This document shows positions 48,217 through 60,251 of a stretch of DNA of 64,000 nucleotides, in pieces (within the stretch, counting starts at the first letter, position 1; the number at the start of each line of letters is the position of its first letter). A model generated the notes under the pieces. The model searched no databases. It saw nothing but the letters and a program-made list of their open reading frames with translations, and was not told the origin of the DNA. Position numbers and translations under genes: made by a program. Source of the DNA: Leuctra nigra (taxonomy: Eukaryota; Arthropoda; Insecta; Plecoptera; Leuctridae); assembly GCA_934045905.1 (NCBI GenBank), contig OW203762.1:21856345-21920344 (forward strand), written 5' to 3'.

Positions 48217-48633
48217 CACTGGCGTAACTTCATTGTTGGGGGGGGGGGGGGGGGATTTGGATTAGATGAATACCATAAAAGCACAAATATTGATAATCGA
48301 GAAATATAAGTAATTTGAAGTATTTAAATCTACCAAAATTTATTTTTAAATCGCGTTTAAATGCACTAAATTCTGCAGTGAAATTCAACACTTTCCTGCC
48401 CTAGATCTAAATCAGACTTAGGGATACTATTTTACCTTTTACTTCGTAAACAAAAATCCATAGCACGCAACTGGGTTTACAATAATTGATAACATTTCAT
48501 AAAATATTAAAAATTTACACAAAATGCATTAATATTTAAAGATTTTACGTTATAGTCAATTAAAAATGTATGGGGCTCCAAAGAATATCATGCGGGGGAG
48601 GGGTGGGGGAGGAAATCTTAAGTTACGCCACTG
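48217..48633. mobile_element. Non-autonomous hAT-type MITE, 417 bp
   Basis: Ends CACTGGCGTAACTT (48217-48230) and AAGTTACGCCACTG (48620-48633) are inverted repeats with one mismatch; the right end gives the canonical CAGTGGCG. A perfect 8-bp target-site duplication, CTTCCGAT, flanks it (48209-48216 and 48634-48641), as expected for hAT. Just inside each end lies a G-rich stretch: a G16 run from 48238 and GGGGGAGGGGTGGGGGAGG near 48595-48613. No transposase frame. Confidence 0.9.
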
Positions 48634-48641
48634 CTTCCGAT

Positions 48642-49199
48642 CACGAGATTTAAAGAGAGCCCAATAATATACTCCGCGCCGGTTATTCCTCGGAACTGTA
48701 AAGATAAGACAATGTTCTCTGCGAATCGAATGAAATGAAATGAATGTTTTCCCGCCGACTGAGGATTGAATAATAAAACGCGTTCTCTGCTGGCGTTGTT
48801 ATGCATGCGTTGATCCGTCGTATTTCACTCGGCGTCGTAAAGCTACGCGAATTCGCGTTTGTTTTACGGCTCCCCTGTACACAAATCTCGACGCTCAGGA
48901 CGGTTACAACTTCTTTTTATTCCACTGTGAAACGTAGAAAGTGGCATTTAAAGATACAACATGTGTTGGCGTAATTTGCATACTTTTACGTTAATATTAA
49001 AATATCCTGAAATGTTTGAGAAGTTTTTCTAAATTGATGAAACTTTTTAAGGGTCGTTCTTTGTACGCCTTGCTGAACTTATAAACAGATTTTATTTTGA
49101 AATCAACGAAATCAGCATGCCTAATGCTAATAAATTGGATCTGGATTGTGTTATTTCTCTTTGTGCATTTTTATTTTGTTGAATGTATTTGTTAAGAAT
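48642..49199. other. Non-coding, nothing recognised
   Basis: No gene or repeat seen. GC falls steadily from left to right. Confidence 0.5.
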
Positions 49200-49510
49200 T
49201 TGTATAATTTTGAAGTTAATTATAATTAGACCTATCAACTTAAAATTTTGCATGGTCATTGAAACAATCTTTTAGGTACGTTTGCCAAATTTAACTTTTC
49301 ATACAAATCTGTCAAGAACTACAAGAATTAATATTTTACGTACAAATGCTTCTTTTGAATTGTCAATTGTATTCAAAGAAATGTCAAATAAATTATCACT
49401 GCTCTGAATAATTTGGCTTTACAAGGTCTAATATAAAGCAGCAACTTTCACACGAAAAGTAATTCGCATTGCTCGCTTATCAACACGTTACACAGTGCGT
49501 TTTCCACTAG
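49200..49510 (+). mobile_element. Diverged 3' portion of a Helentron-like element
   Basis: ATCAACTTAAAATTTTGCATGG, then TTTTAGGTACGTTTGCCAA and AATCTGTC, follow the same order as in copy 1 of the 35.8 kb family. The end GCTCGCTTATCAACACGTTAC, then GCGTTTTCCACTAG, closes at 49510 with CTAG. It is much more diverged than the copies at 35.8-38.8 kb and truncated at its 5' side. Confidence 0.7.
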
Positions 49511-51580
49511 AAGAACGCAGTAATTTTCCTCCACCAGTTATCTCCTCAAGACAAGAGTTTCCTCTCTCTCCTGCGCTGAGTATAAGTTGTTGTTTTCGCT
49601 CCACCGCAGCAGCGAGTGAGGCGCCCAAGGCTCTCCACAGTGGCGCCCAACACAGTGTTGACGGCGACATCCACCCATCTCAATATGAAGTTTACTTTAC
49701 GCCGGTAACTGTTTGCCTGTGTGCGCAGTTCTTCTGCAACTCGTGTTTATTTTCCTCTCTTCTTTTCTTTTCAGCTTTCGCTCATATATTGTGTTGCGAA
49801 GGAGGCTGGCGCTTTGTATAATATCTTTGAGGATTGGTTCCCCGTATTCCTGGAGGAATAGAATATTATGATCTGATGCTAACACCCTTGTTAACAACAG
49901 ATCAAATCCACCTCTGAGAGTACCAACTTATAGGGTTTTATTTATCCGCCGCAACTTTTCTCGAATCACAATCTTTCTTCTTTGTACTCTACTTCTTTTG
50001 AAGACATAGAATGTAAAAGGGATTATTAGAAGGAAAAATATGAAGAAAATCATCTTGGACTTTTGTTAGTCAAGTTCGTATCAGATACAAGTCACGGTAG
50101 CTTTCTACAACCCAATCTAATCCGATTACGCCTAGATAACTTTCAAATCAAAGTTGCCGAGATGCATGTCATTATACGTACGTCGTCTATATCGTCATTC
50201 TTGTGTTAAACTGTAATTCCAATGACGTAGCAATAAAGTTGTGCTCAAGTTTCACATCATGCATCCCCCAGCACTTTGCATCTGTACCACTATTCTCAAG
50301 AGCTTGTGTAAGCTGCTTGCTCGATGTACAGCCACTAGATTTTACGATGCTGTAAATCTACGCAAATGGCTTTCATATATGCTATAAGTTGTTTTTTGTT
50401 TCCGGTGAACCACGGCGTATTATATAGTGGCTGATAATGAAGTTCTCATGCGCTGCGAGGTTTGGGTTTATGGTATACGGACGGTGGGTTTAGTTGGGTG
50501 GTGATTGCGAGAGGAGGGTATATTCGCCTCTGAACTTTGAAAGGTCGTCTGCAACTTTTAATACGTTTATTCCCAATTGAAATGTGTCGTTTTTACTTTA
50601 TTTTAAGAGACAATCGCACGTTTTCATTTGTTGTATTTTGCATGTAACTTTTTTGTTTTGTAAAGTTCAGAAGGACTATTTGGACTTCCCATTCGCGACA
50701 TAAACAAGATATCTCCAGAGAGCCAGAACGTTCGGCATAAAACTTCTGCTTTTATTTTGGCAGAACTTTATGTTCTGTGAATATCAAGAGCTTGAGTTAT
50801 CTTGTTAAAATTGTCTCTAATGAGCTTTCCTCATTGGTATAAACATAAATATTATAATTACGTGTTATCTTCTTGTAACCTTCAAGGCTGTATTCAGAAT
50901 TTCCCGTTTGAACTTTGCCTTCTCTTTCATCCACTCATTTCAACACTGCTATATATGTAAATCCAGAGTGACAGCTCTTTATACATATACCATTCAAATT
51001 ACCCTTTATTATTTCCATATTTTCGTGGGTTGTGAAACCTTCCAACCGCCTTGATACGACGCTCTTTGTTCCATGCCTTCAATTTCAGCCTCTAAATATA
51101 GGTAATATCGTACGTCTATCTCGCTATGTAATTACTGGTTGTATTGTATTGGAAGAAAAGCTCTCAGCCAATCACATGCTATCAAGTTCGTTCGACTTCA
51201 CGCGAAGTAACAAGTGTCGGGGTGAAATTAGTTCATTTCCTTTCAATGTATAAAAATACACCGACTCGGGAGTCTTTTCTCTGCAGTTGAATTATCGAAT
51301 GAATACTTTTTTTGTATTATTTCGCTGGGAATTCTTTTGTTGTAACGGCATAATCATGTTTCACAAGACTCTGATTAGAGCTTTTCTAGAGTGGGTTGGT
51401 GAGTTAATTCTGATTTCAGAATAATATAATAGAGAAACGAATATTACTGAAGAGTTATTCGATTTATTAATGGGAACGAAGTCATTGGACATTTTTGAGA
51501 TTGTGACCATTTCGTTGCAGTTGCAACTTGCAATTAGCTATTTGAAAACTCATCGCTATGAAGTTTAAATTTTTTTATTT
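49511..51580. other. Unique non-coding stretch
   Basis: A GC-richer patch at about 49530-49700 holds frames on both strands without recognisable product; the longest plus frame (49495-49821) starts inside the Helentron-like end and so is not a gene. The rest is AT-rich and featureless. Confidence 0.5.
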
Positions 51581-51693
51581 TTATTTTTGCGTTTTCTTTA
51601 TTTCTTATAGCCAATCTCAAGTCCAGAAACCGTTCACGGCTGCCTTGTGATTGGTTTATAGAAACAAAACGAAAACGCAAAACGCAAAAACGG
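51581..51693. repeat. 113-bp inverted-repeat element
   Basis: TTTTTGCGTTTTCTTTATTTC then TTATAGCCAATC on the left is inverted on the right as GATTGGTTTATAGAAACAAAA then CGAAAACGCAAAA, with small indels. The loop is about 35 bases. Likely a small MITE; no clear target duplication. Confidence 0.6.
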
Positions 51694-51916
51694 TCTATGT
51701 GAGCTCATCTTTAACCATCAATCTTGTTCTCAAAACAACTATTCGTACACGTCCTGGCGTTATGGCGAAGCATGAAGTAAGCTCTATTGATGTTTCCTCT
51801 CACCTGCAGCTGTAATCAATGAAGTTATCTCCCGTCTCGTCGCAGCCGCAGCTCTCTGGAGCTAATGTATTGACCACGTGATGTGCGGTCTGTCTGCCAA
51901 GTCACGTGACACGCTG

Positions 51917-52205
51917 ATCAAGATGAACAGCATGTAATAGATGCGGCTTATATATGCGGCTTATATACCGTTAATCAAGATGAACATCATGTAATACAGA
52001 CACAGTTCCGAATGCAGTTCACTGTGATCCACATCGGTGGCTCGCATCCGCAATATATGCGGCTTATATATGCGTCTTATACACCGCTAATCAAGATGAA
52101 CAGCATGTAATACAGTTCCGAATGCAGTTCACTGTGACACACAACGGTGACTCAAGCTTTTAGTACAGGTTTGAGGTTATGTTGTACTCGCACATTCACA
52201 ATGTA
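51917..52205. repeat. Short complex tandem repeat
   Basis: ATCAAGATGAACA-CATGTAAT starts at 51917, 51974 and 52090 (spacings 57 and 116). CAGTTCCGAATGCAGTTCAC and ATATGCGGCTTATATATGCG each recur. The repeat ends near GGTGACTC at about 52154, with one more GCGGCTTATAT at about 52206. No family recognised. Confidence 0.75.
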
Positions 52206-54044
52206 TGCGGCTTATATTCATGTAAGTGTTTGCTCTGACGCTAACGGGGGACCAAATTCTTACCTTAGAATTGAGGTTAGGTTAGTGAAATAACTATGCA
52301 GCATCTATAATTCATGATAAACAGAATTCAGTACTCTGGCCACGGGTGGGGCAGTGCTGTAGCCTCCGGTTCGATTCCGATTACGGTATATTGTACATTA
52401 TATTATTACATTTGCCAGTTCTGCCCAGAATAGTGTTTTATATTATAATATTGGCATGAATAGCGGTTTTTTCTTCTAATTTCACGTGAAAATCTGATTT
52501 TTGCATTTACTACTGCTAAATGAGTATTGTCGTTGAAAGCACACTAAAGTATTTATGATATTTTAGGTTTCGTAGGACTGACCTACAATTTTAGGTTATG
52601 GCATTTTATACCCGTACCTGTCTTGTATCAGAGTACATTTTTAAGAGTACTTTATGACAGTCATAGCTCCGGCTGGCCCCGTAAAAGTGTGTTTCTTGTG
52701 AAATGTAACTACCTAGCTTCCTGCGCCAACAGTCGAATAGCCAGTTGAGCGACGTTCCAAGTAGCTCGGTTTTATGACTGAAAGCTCTTCCTCGGATTTA
52801 ACGTCCTCCACGCATTACCATGGCAACGGTCGGGCGAGACAAATGCCATCATTTGCCTGTCACACTGTCCGCGCTAGTCAAGTCCCCCGTGGACCACAGC
52901 ATCCCGTGGGGTTAACCAGGATTCATTTACCAGCTGACATGTGTGAGGTTGAACTGCACCTGGTGCCATCTGTCGGACCGGTGCAACTTTAATGCGGCGA
53001 TCCCGCGTGAATTCACGCCGGCTCGGTCGGTACGTGTTGCATGGAGATGGTACTCCGACGGTGTTAAATATGTAGCGCGACGGTGACGTTGACGTATTAC
53101 TTCGATTTTCATTGCGCTGTCGAAAATTGAAAAAAATATTGTAAATTTGTAAATATCAACACATGTCAAATACACGTTTCACCTGAAAAAATTAAAATTT
53201 TCATTCATAAAATATCAAATTAATATTTCATATTACATTTTGGCGGGAAAATCCATGTGTGACGTATAGCCCGATGTCAATGTCGATATACTGTTTTAAA
53301 ACAAGGTTAAATAATTTTAAAATTCGGAGAATTCTATCAATCTTTCTGTATCAATTACTTGAAAACTTTTCTTCCCACAATAATCATGTTTTGTTTGTCT
53401 ACATCCTAGACATTGTATACTTTCAATATTTCACGTTTTTTTTTTATCAATTCTACAACTAGAGAGAGTTCCCTATTCCAGATATTTTTAATATCCATTC
53501 TGTTCCTTCAGGATACTGTTCTGTAAAGGTTCTTTGTGTATTCAGTATTTATGTATTTATTGTTAAAATATAATGTGGATATCGAAGCTCTCTGAAAGTA
53601 GCTCTGAGGGCACGAATGTAATCGACATAGTTTACCCAGAGTATTTTTTTGCCTCTTGACTTTTCGACTCGGAGTGTAGAAAAAAACTTTGCAAACAGTA
53701 ATCAAGCTCTGTGCCAAAGAGTAGGTAAACTATTCTCTTTGCCAAAGCTATGGTATTCTCTGATCCGAGGCTCCGCAGTTGTTTGTCAAAGGTTTTATTT
53801 CTCATCTATCGCCTTCAGGTGATGACGTCAGAGACGGGCTTCATCTTGAAATCACCGCGCGAAGAAAGTAATGGATGTGGTCAGCTCAATCTCACATTTA
53901 CTGCCACTTCTTTACGTCATAGTTGACTTGAAAGAAGCTGCACTCTTTTATAGAATCATTATTGGTATGAAGACGTAGCGTAACAAACGCCTTATCATTC
54001 AATCATTCTATATTATTGTCTCCAGGACATTAAAATTCACATAG
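52206..54044. other. Non-coding stretch with a tRNA-like fragment
   Basis: At 52345-52378, GGTGGGGCAGTGCTGTAG and then CCGGTTCGATTCCGA resemble the A and B boxes of a tRNA-derived SINE, but the rest does not match the SINE at 57 kb. A GC-richer patch lies at about 52780-53080, with a 72-codon plus frame that I do not recognise. A TGACGTCA octamer lies at 53823-53830. Confidence 0.4.
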
Positions 54045-54112
54045 TACAGTGACATTCAATGTTTAAGAGATCGATACGTGGATCTCATAATCAACTCATA
54101 AATGTCACTGTA
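54045..54112. repeat. Tiny TA-flanked inverted-repeat element
   Basis: TACAGTGACATT (54045-54056) and AATGTCACTGTA (54101-54112) are perfect inverted repeats inside a 14-bp match (54043-54056, 54101-54114). The inner segment has its own GAGATC/GATCTC pairing. A TA at each edge with CAGTG-type ends suits a Tc1/mariner-like MITE, though it is very short. Confidence 0.5.
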
Positions 54113-54114
54113 CT

Positions 54115-55448
54115 TTGATGTACACTCGCGGTCAGAGAAATTGACGGTAAACTGATAAATTGTAGCTTGAATTACAGTCAATATTTGTTGAATGTAGAAA
54201 TAATTATAATGTAGGTGGTTGGTTTGTTCTTACAATAAAACAACCCCACATGCTCGAAATCTACATTTACCTCTGTGTTTTCGTCAATTTATGTGTCCGT
54301 GGGTGTACCTATTCTACAACAATAACAAAGATGATCAATTCCATTTGTGATATAAATTGGTTATATTTTCCAATGCTATTGTCTCGATGAAATGAAACTT
54401 CGTGTGAAATGCATGAAATAATGCAGTGATGAAAACACCACGCAATCTAGTTCGCTGTTTTCTCTTGAAAAGCGGCGAGATCAGTTGGAAGATGTCTTCC
54501 TCCTCATCTGTCTGCACTTGAGTTCTTGTCAAAGTAATCTAAACAGCGCGTTCTTTGGTGCGACGCGACGAACATTACCCGGTATCAAAGACAACGTGAT
54601 GTTGGGTCAACAGAGAGCTCGAGAGGCGGATGCTGTTGCTCCTCTCAGACACCTGTCCGTCTCCAAGCCTGTGAAGTAGTCCCAGTTGAAGATGTTTTGC
54701 CGAGGATCTGCGACACGTAATGGTTTCAGCAATGTGAGAGAAACACGCTTTTTATACGAGCTCAAATTCAAACCGACTTACCTTCGTTATATTTTCTGTT
54801 GACACGGTTTCAAATCGTACTAGAGGGACCCGTCATGTAACACATGACCAATGCGCAGCAGTGGATGCGCGCGACGGCGTTCCCCACAGATAGCAGACAG
54901 ACAAAACTGAGTAACTATAAGTATAATTTGATTACTGATGACTTTTAACTGGTTGGTACACAAATTTAACAGTATTCTGTAATTGAGAGTAGTAAATCTA
55001 AAACACAATCATCTTGAAATACTAGAAATAAGACGTTAATGGCGTCTTTTTCATGCATCCTTGAGTTGCTAAAATGCGTCGAAAACCTCAAATTATGATA
55101 ATTTTAAGTGTCGTAAAGTTTCTAAAAATGTCTTTATTTGAGGCTTATACGGTATTTTTAGATGCATCATTTTAAGTACTTGGGTTTTTGAGTGTAGCTA
55201 ATAAGTTGGTATAACTTTCATATGTTTTGAATATACCAGTGATTACAAGTTGGTTAATTGACCGGTTCAATTAGTAAATTGACTGAATATATCCGAGTTG
55301 TTACCCTGTCATGTAGTGGAAGCGAGTCACGTGGTCTCTAGTTTGTCTCCTGTTTATCGATTGTCCACCCCCACAGCTTATGTATTGAGTTACGTGGTTA
55401 TCAATCAGTATTGCGTGGCTTCACCACTGGCGGTCGTCAGGTGTCTGC
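54115..55448. other. Non-coding, nothing recognised
   Basis: A mildly GC-richer patch at about 54520-54680. No gene or repeat seen. Confidence 0.5.
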
Positions 55449-55486
55449 CGGTCAAACCGCAGGTCAAACCGCCGGTCAAACCGCGA
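55449..55486. repeat. Three 12-bp units of GGTCAAACCGCC type
   Basis: GGTCAAAC occurs at 55450, 55462 and 55474, separated by exactly 12 bp, with a decayed fourth unit (GAGTCAGCC). Read on the plus strand it gives a V-K-P-x peptide repeat, but no supported gene contains it. Confidence 0.85.
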
Positions 55487-55775
55487 GTCAGCCAACGTCA
55501 CCTCGGTCGCAAGGTCATTACGACGAGCATGAATGTGACCATGTGCACGGATATGAGCGAGCGTCACTTTGATTGTTTTTCTTATACTTTTTTGTAGCCT
55601 CAACCAGTCTGCTTTTATCGACCTGAAATTACCTATCATATAGGTAAATCTTTAGTTCAATATAGTTTATTTATATCCATAAGATATGTGCTGGGGGTAA
55701 TACGCGTCAAAATCAAGTGCCAGTTAGGAATAACTTTATTGCGGTGAAAAGAAGGCAATAGTTGTTTTGTATTGA

Positions 55776-55776
55776 C

Positions 55777-55842
<66 letters not shown>
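55776..55842. repeat. (TGAT)n microsatellite
   Basis: About 16.5 uninterrupted copies of a 4-bp unit. Likely polymorphic in length. Confidence 0.95.
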
Positions 55843-55843
<1 letters not shown>

Positions 55844-57030
55844 GAGTGTTTTCTTTTAGTTGGCATTATATTTTCTGTGTGTTAGAGAATTTCTGTTTAA
55901 AGGTGTTGTGCACACCGGTGCTCACCTAGTACTTTGTGAGGATGTCACTGGGTTAAATTCTAATTTTTAATTATTGTTTAACTATAAAAATGTTGTGTCA
56001 AATGTAAGAACTTATTCGATTTTGTTAAAGAGTAAATTTCGACGTGGATTTTCAATGCAAAAAAGAAAGCAAGAAGATATTTAAAAAAAGTTCAATTGGA
56101 AAGCTTGTTTTTGAAGTTTTGAAAGGCGACATCTGCATGATGTGAGCTCTATTAGCTCTGGCATTACATTCTGATGTGCTTTTAATGGCGTAATGGCGAC
56201 AGCTTCAAGTAATTGTAAAAGTTTTTCTTGTTGTTTTCTTCGCAAGAAAACACCTGTGGGCTTTTCGCTTTGTAATAGTTTCGTATACAATTTGTTATTC
56301 GGACGAAATTACTCTGGAATGAAATGCATTACATGCTAGGACCGTCGAGACTTTAGTTTGTTCAAGTTTTTCAGCGTCTAATCTGTTTGGCAGAGGACGA
56401 TTTGAATTTGTAACTAGCTGCAAAAAAATATAGAAATAAAAATGATGAAAATCGATTGCAATGAACAACATTGTATATTACTGCTGTTATTTCATACCTT
56501 GAAAATGGCATTAAAATCACAATTCATGAAATCCTCAATTGTGTAAAAACCATTTGCCACTAGAACTAAACTACATTTTGCAACAACCAAATAGTAGTCG
56601 CGGATTTGCTGAATGTAATTGCCGCTTCATTAAAGTGGGGTACTCACGTGAGATTGGCTTCAATAAGCAGTATTCGCCATTGTTACACGTCTAATTGTAC
56701 CATATTTCATGTAACAAATAGATGCTAATTATCCCAACTTCTGTTGAGCTTTAATACAAATTCCAGTCACTAGTCAGAATGAAAGGCTTTTCTCTCGCAC
56801 ACAGACGGTCAACAATACAGTCCGAATAGTGAGATTTACACCGCTATTCAACTAGTCGCGTCAACCATGGATGAATGAGTGTTTCATGTCGGGTTAATTG
56901 CGTCGGCCTGCCACCAGGGTCGCAGCATACGCGCTTTGTGCAGATTTACCTTCCCTAGGACAGACGGTAGATCTTGGAATGTGAGTTGCAAATATCTGCG
57001 ATGGAGGACGTTTGAAATGAAATGGAACGT
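55843..57030. other. Non-coding, nothing recognised
   Basis: AT-rich, with a slightly GC-richer end. No gene or repeat seen. Confidence 0.5.
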
Positions 57031-57040
57031 TGTTTCAAAG

Positions 57041-57312
57041 TTTTTTTTGTCTGGGGCTTAACGTCACACTGTTCTGCAGCGAGGCTAATGGCGACGGATG
57101 AATGATGATTGGGAGATGATGGTGAAGAGTAGATGAGGATGGAAGGTAGGTAGGAGGCGGTCGTGGCCTATTAGTAGGGTACCTTCCCAGAATTTGCCTG
57201 TCGACTGAGGGAAAAACACGAAAAAACCCCAGTCTGGAAGGACGGCCGCGGGAATCGAACCCGGGCCTCCGGAATACAAGTTCAGAGAGTAAACCACTCA
57301 CCCAACCTGTTC
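57041..57312 (-). mobile_element. Complete tRNA-derived SINE with target-site duplication
   Basis: On the minus strand the element starts near GTTGGGTGAGTGGTTTA (A-box region, complement of 57291-57304). It carries the B box GGTTCGATTCC (57251-57261), then GGTACCCTACTAATAGGCC, a CATCATCTCCC segment and a CCATTAGCCTCGCTGCAG-type 3' domain, and closes with eight A's (T8 at 57041-57048). It is flanked by CGT(T)TGTTTCAAAG on both sides (57028-57040 and 57313-57326), identical over 10 bp (TGTTTCAAAG) with one indel further out. This is the signature of LINE-mediated retroposition. Promoter boxes would recruit RNA polymerase III; the encoded RNA has no protein product. Fragments of the same family lie at 14353 and 35581. 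Confidence 0.9.
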
Positions 57313-57326
57313 CGTTTGTTTCAAAG

Positions 57327-60251
57327 TAATCGATGTCCAACGAGATAACTGCGGAGTTGAAGCATTAATTCGTCCCGGAGGCGTAGGAAAAGCATTATTA
57401 AAAAGCTCGTGTATGATGTTTACGATAGCTAGATCTCTGAGATATTCGTCGTCAACAATACTCCCGACTTGATATCTCCTAGGAAATCCCGCTGACTTAG
57501 TGTTTTGCTTGAAAGACTACTGCGCCAACTCCCCGTGCGGACTGCTGGCGAGCTAAGAGACGACTTTTCAGAGAGTAATGGTGTCACTTCTTGTGGTTCC
57601 GGACGATGCATTCGAGACGAGCACATCCATCTTGTCAACTGTCAGACAGTCCGGACTGTCGTTCAACACGTCGGGCGGTCACGCTCCTCGGAACATGTCG
57701 CATGGAGAACACTTTCAACTTACAGCCTATTTTTAACTTTGTGGTGGAATCTCAATTAGGGAAGTCTCGTGAAGAGGTTTCAGAATAATATTTTTTTTAT
57801 GAAAGATGAGTTGTTTCTGAACGCAGATAAGCTATTATTTTTGTTGTGGGATGAACAGTTTTCAAGGAATTTATTTACAATGTTTGAAAGATATATTCTT
57901 ATTTTAAAACAGGAAAATTGACAATGACATCACAATTTGCTTGTCATGGCAACAAAGCAATCACCATGGCAATACATTGTTCAAGACTTGGAAATTACAT
58001 CACAGTTCTGATTCTTGTTACATGTCGTTTTTCTGGCCAAAATATCCCATGATATTTGAATTTGATTTTTATGAATGGAAATTTGAATATTTACGAGATA
58101 TAAGTTTTTTTTTCAATATTATTTGTGTTGATATTTAGAAATTTACTACACGAGACTACCCTATTCTGGCGTTCTTTCTAACTGCATTACAGCAAGAATA
58201 TCATCGCACTCTGATATTAATTAATTTTGAAACCACACTTTGAGATTACCCTTTAGAGTGTATACGTCAAAAACCCAAATTATGAAAGCAGGGTTGGGTT
58301 TTGCTGTTCGAGAGGAAAAGAGAACCCAAAGCCTCGACTCGAGACTCGTGTGGCACATTTATTTCACATTGTGAATTCGACTGAGCCAAATCGTGATCAA
58401 ACGGAATCGTATCAAGGCTCCTAATATTATATCTATACCTTGTCTCATGACCCGGGAGTCAAAGTTAGGAGAGATGAAAAACTTTGTATATATTATATTT
58501 GCGCGCCCGCAGTTTGTGTGTACCCGAATGCCTCCTGAAGGTAGATCAAACGTCTGCCGTTTCATCGTCTCAACTCGCGGAGTAAACAAAACGGCATCAC
58601 GCATGATGGGAAGGCTTCTTCTCGGTATGGAATAAATTACATTTTGCATTCAGGAGAAGTAAGAATGAAAGAAGACGAAGAAATCGTATTTTAATCTGAA
58701 GGATTGGAATATCTTACCAAGAAAGTAAGCACCCTCAAAAAATGTAAATAATACAAACGTATCTGAAGTTACACCCAACTTACATAATTTTCAATTTGTG
58801 AAGAAATATTCTTTTTTTTTTTTTTTTCTTCTCCCCGTCTATTCAAATCGAGCTTCCTTTGATAAGACGCCCTCTATTCTTCTATTGAGGTAGCTCGAGG
58901 AATAATGAGAAGTAGTATCTCTGCGTCTAGTCTGCTCGGTCGTACGGCGTACAATGCACGACTTGCTTGTGGCCCGTGCAATTGTCGTGCACACGGGATC
59001 AATATTGGACGACTCGAACTGCCTTTGCCTGGCTTACAGTTCGGAGCCACCCCTTCGTGTCCCTCCGAGGGAATTCAGAAGCATAAATGGGCAAAATAAA
59101 GGAAAATAAACCTAGAGCGTTAATTAATTTATTTAAAAGGAAAATGAGTCTTAATGTATTTTTTTTAACCCAAAAGGATTGAATACTCGTACGAGTTATG
59201 TATGCTTGATTCTTGCTTCTAACGTCGTTTTTTAATCACTTCTACAAATATTTAGCGGTAAATCAGTTTTTAACATTATTTCTTTATAACATGCATCTGA
59301 CAATAAAACCTCATATATATGTTTTAACGCCTGTTTATGAAACACACCTTATTAATTAATTACAGTGTATACGTACTGTAACTGTTTGCATTATTAAACT
59401 TAGTTAAATTATTAATTCAATTATCTATACAATGACGTAATGTGTACAGTCGCGTTCGTGTATTTAAAATTAATATCCGCTTTGTTTCATGTAAATCGCA
59501 TCGTTGGTCGTTGCTTTCTGTAACTCGAACAATCTGTCTCCACTCTCTCCCACGTCACCCTTATCTCGCCTCGAGCACAGACGAGGTCTCTGGGGTCAGA
59601 GGTCAACCTCGCGCGGAGGGGACACCTTCTAACGTCACCTGTTGGCTGCAGCCTAATGGCCTCACCCGGCAGGTCAAAGGTATATAATGTCATTAAGGAT
59701 CAAAACAAGTGAGTGAAATCCAACTACAGTTGCAGTCGAAAAATAAATAGGTTATGAACCAACAAGCATTTTTATATTTTCTTTTTTTCCGACATCAGTA
59801 AAGTCGACAACGTAGCTATTATTATTAAAATTTTCTCTCCCAGCAATGTTAATCATTTTAAACTTTAATTTCGTTGCTTTAATCGAGAGAAAAAATGCTA
59901 TATATACACACTTTCTAATATTAAAATCTAATTTGAATGCATAGTGGCACGAACGATGCGAAATTGCTTCTATAATTTTGTATATATACCGCAAAGTTTC
60001 GGCGTCTCTACAGCGTTTAATATACATTGTCCTTGCTGCTAGCATCTGCCCGATCTCTGATGCAAAACAGAAGAGAGTGTGAATGGGCGCCGCGACGCTC
60101 CTGTGGTGGACTGGCTCTTAAAGAGAGAGAGAGAGAGAGAGAGAAAGAAAGAACGAGCTACATTGGCGTCGCGCGTATGGCTTGATGGGCATAAGTATTA
60201 TGATTACAATTCTTTTTCCCCATTTATTTTACAGATATTATTTTTGATAAA
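57327..60251. other. Unique non-coding stretch
   Basis: A GC-richer patch (about 57490-57720) has an 84-codon plus frame with several Cys and a 69-codon minus frame; neither is recognised. Poly(T) of about 16 lies at 58812-58827, and a GA tract at 60121-60143. A patch at about 59560-59680 is GC-richer. No gene supported. Confidence 0.5.

Noticed and set aside
49495..49821. 108-codon plus-strand frame with a hydrophobic C-terminal part
   Set aside because: It begins inside the Helentron-like 3' end, so the proposed start is transposon sequence.
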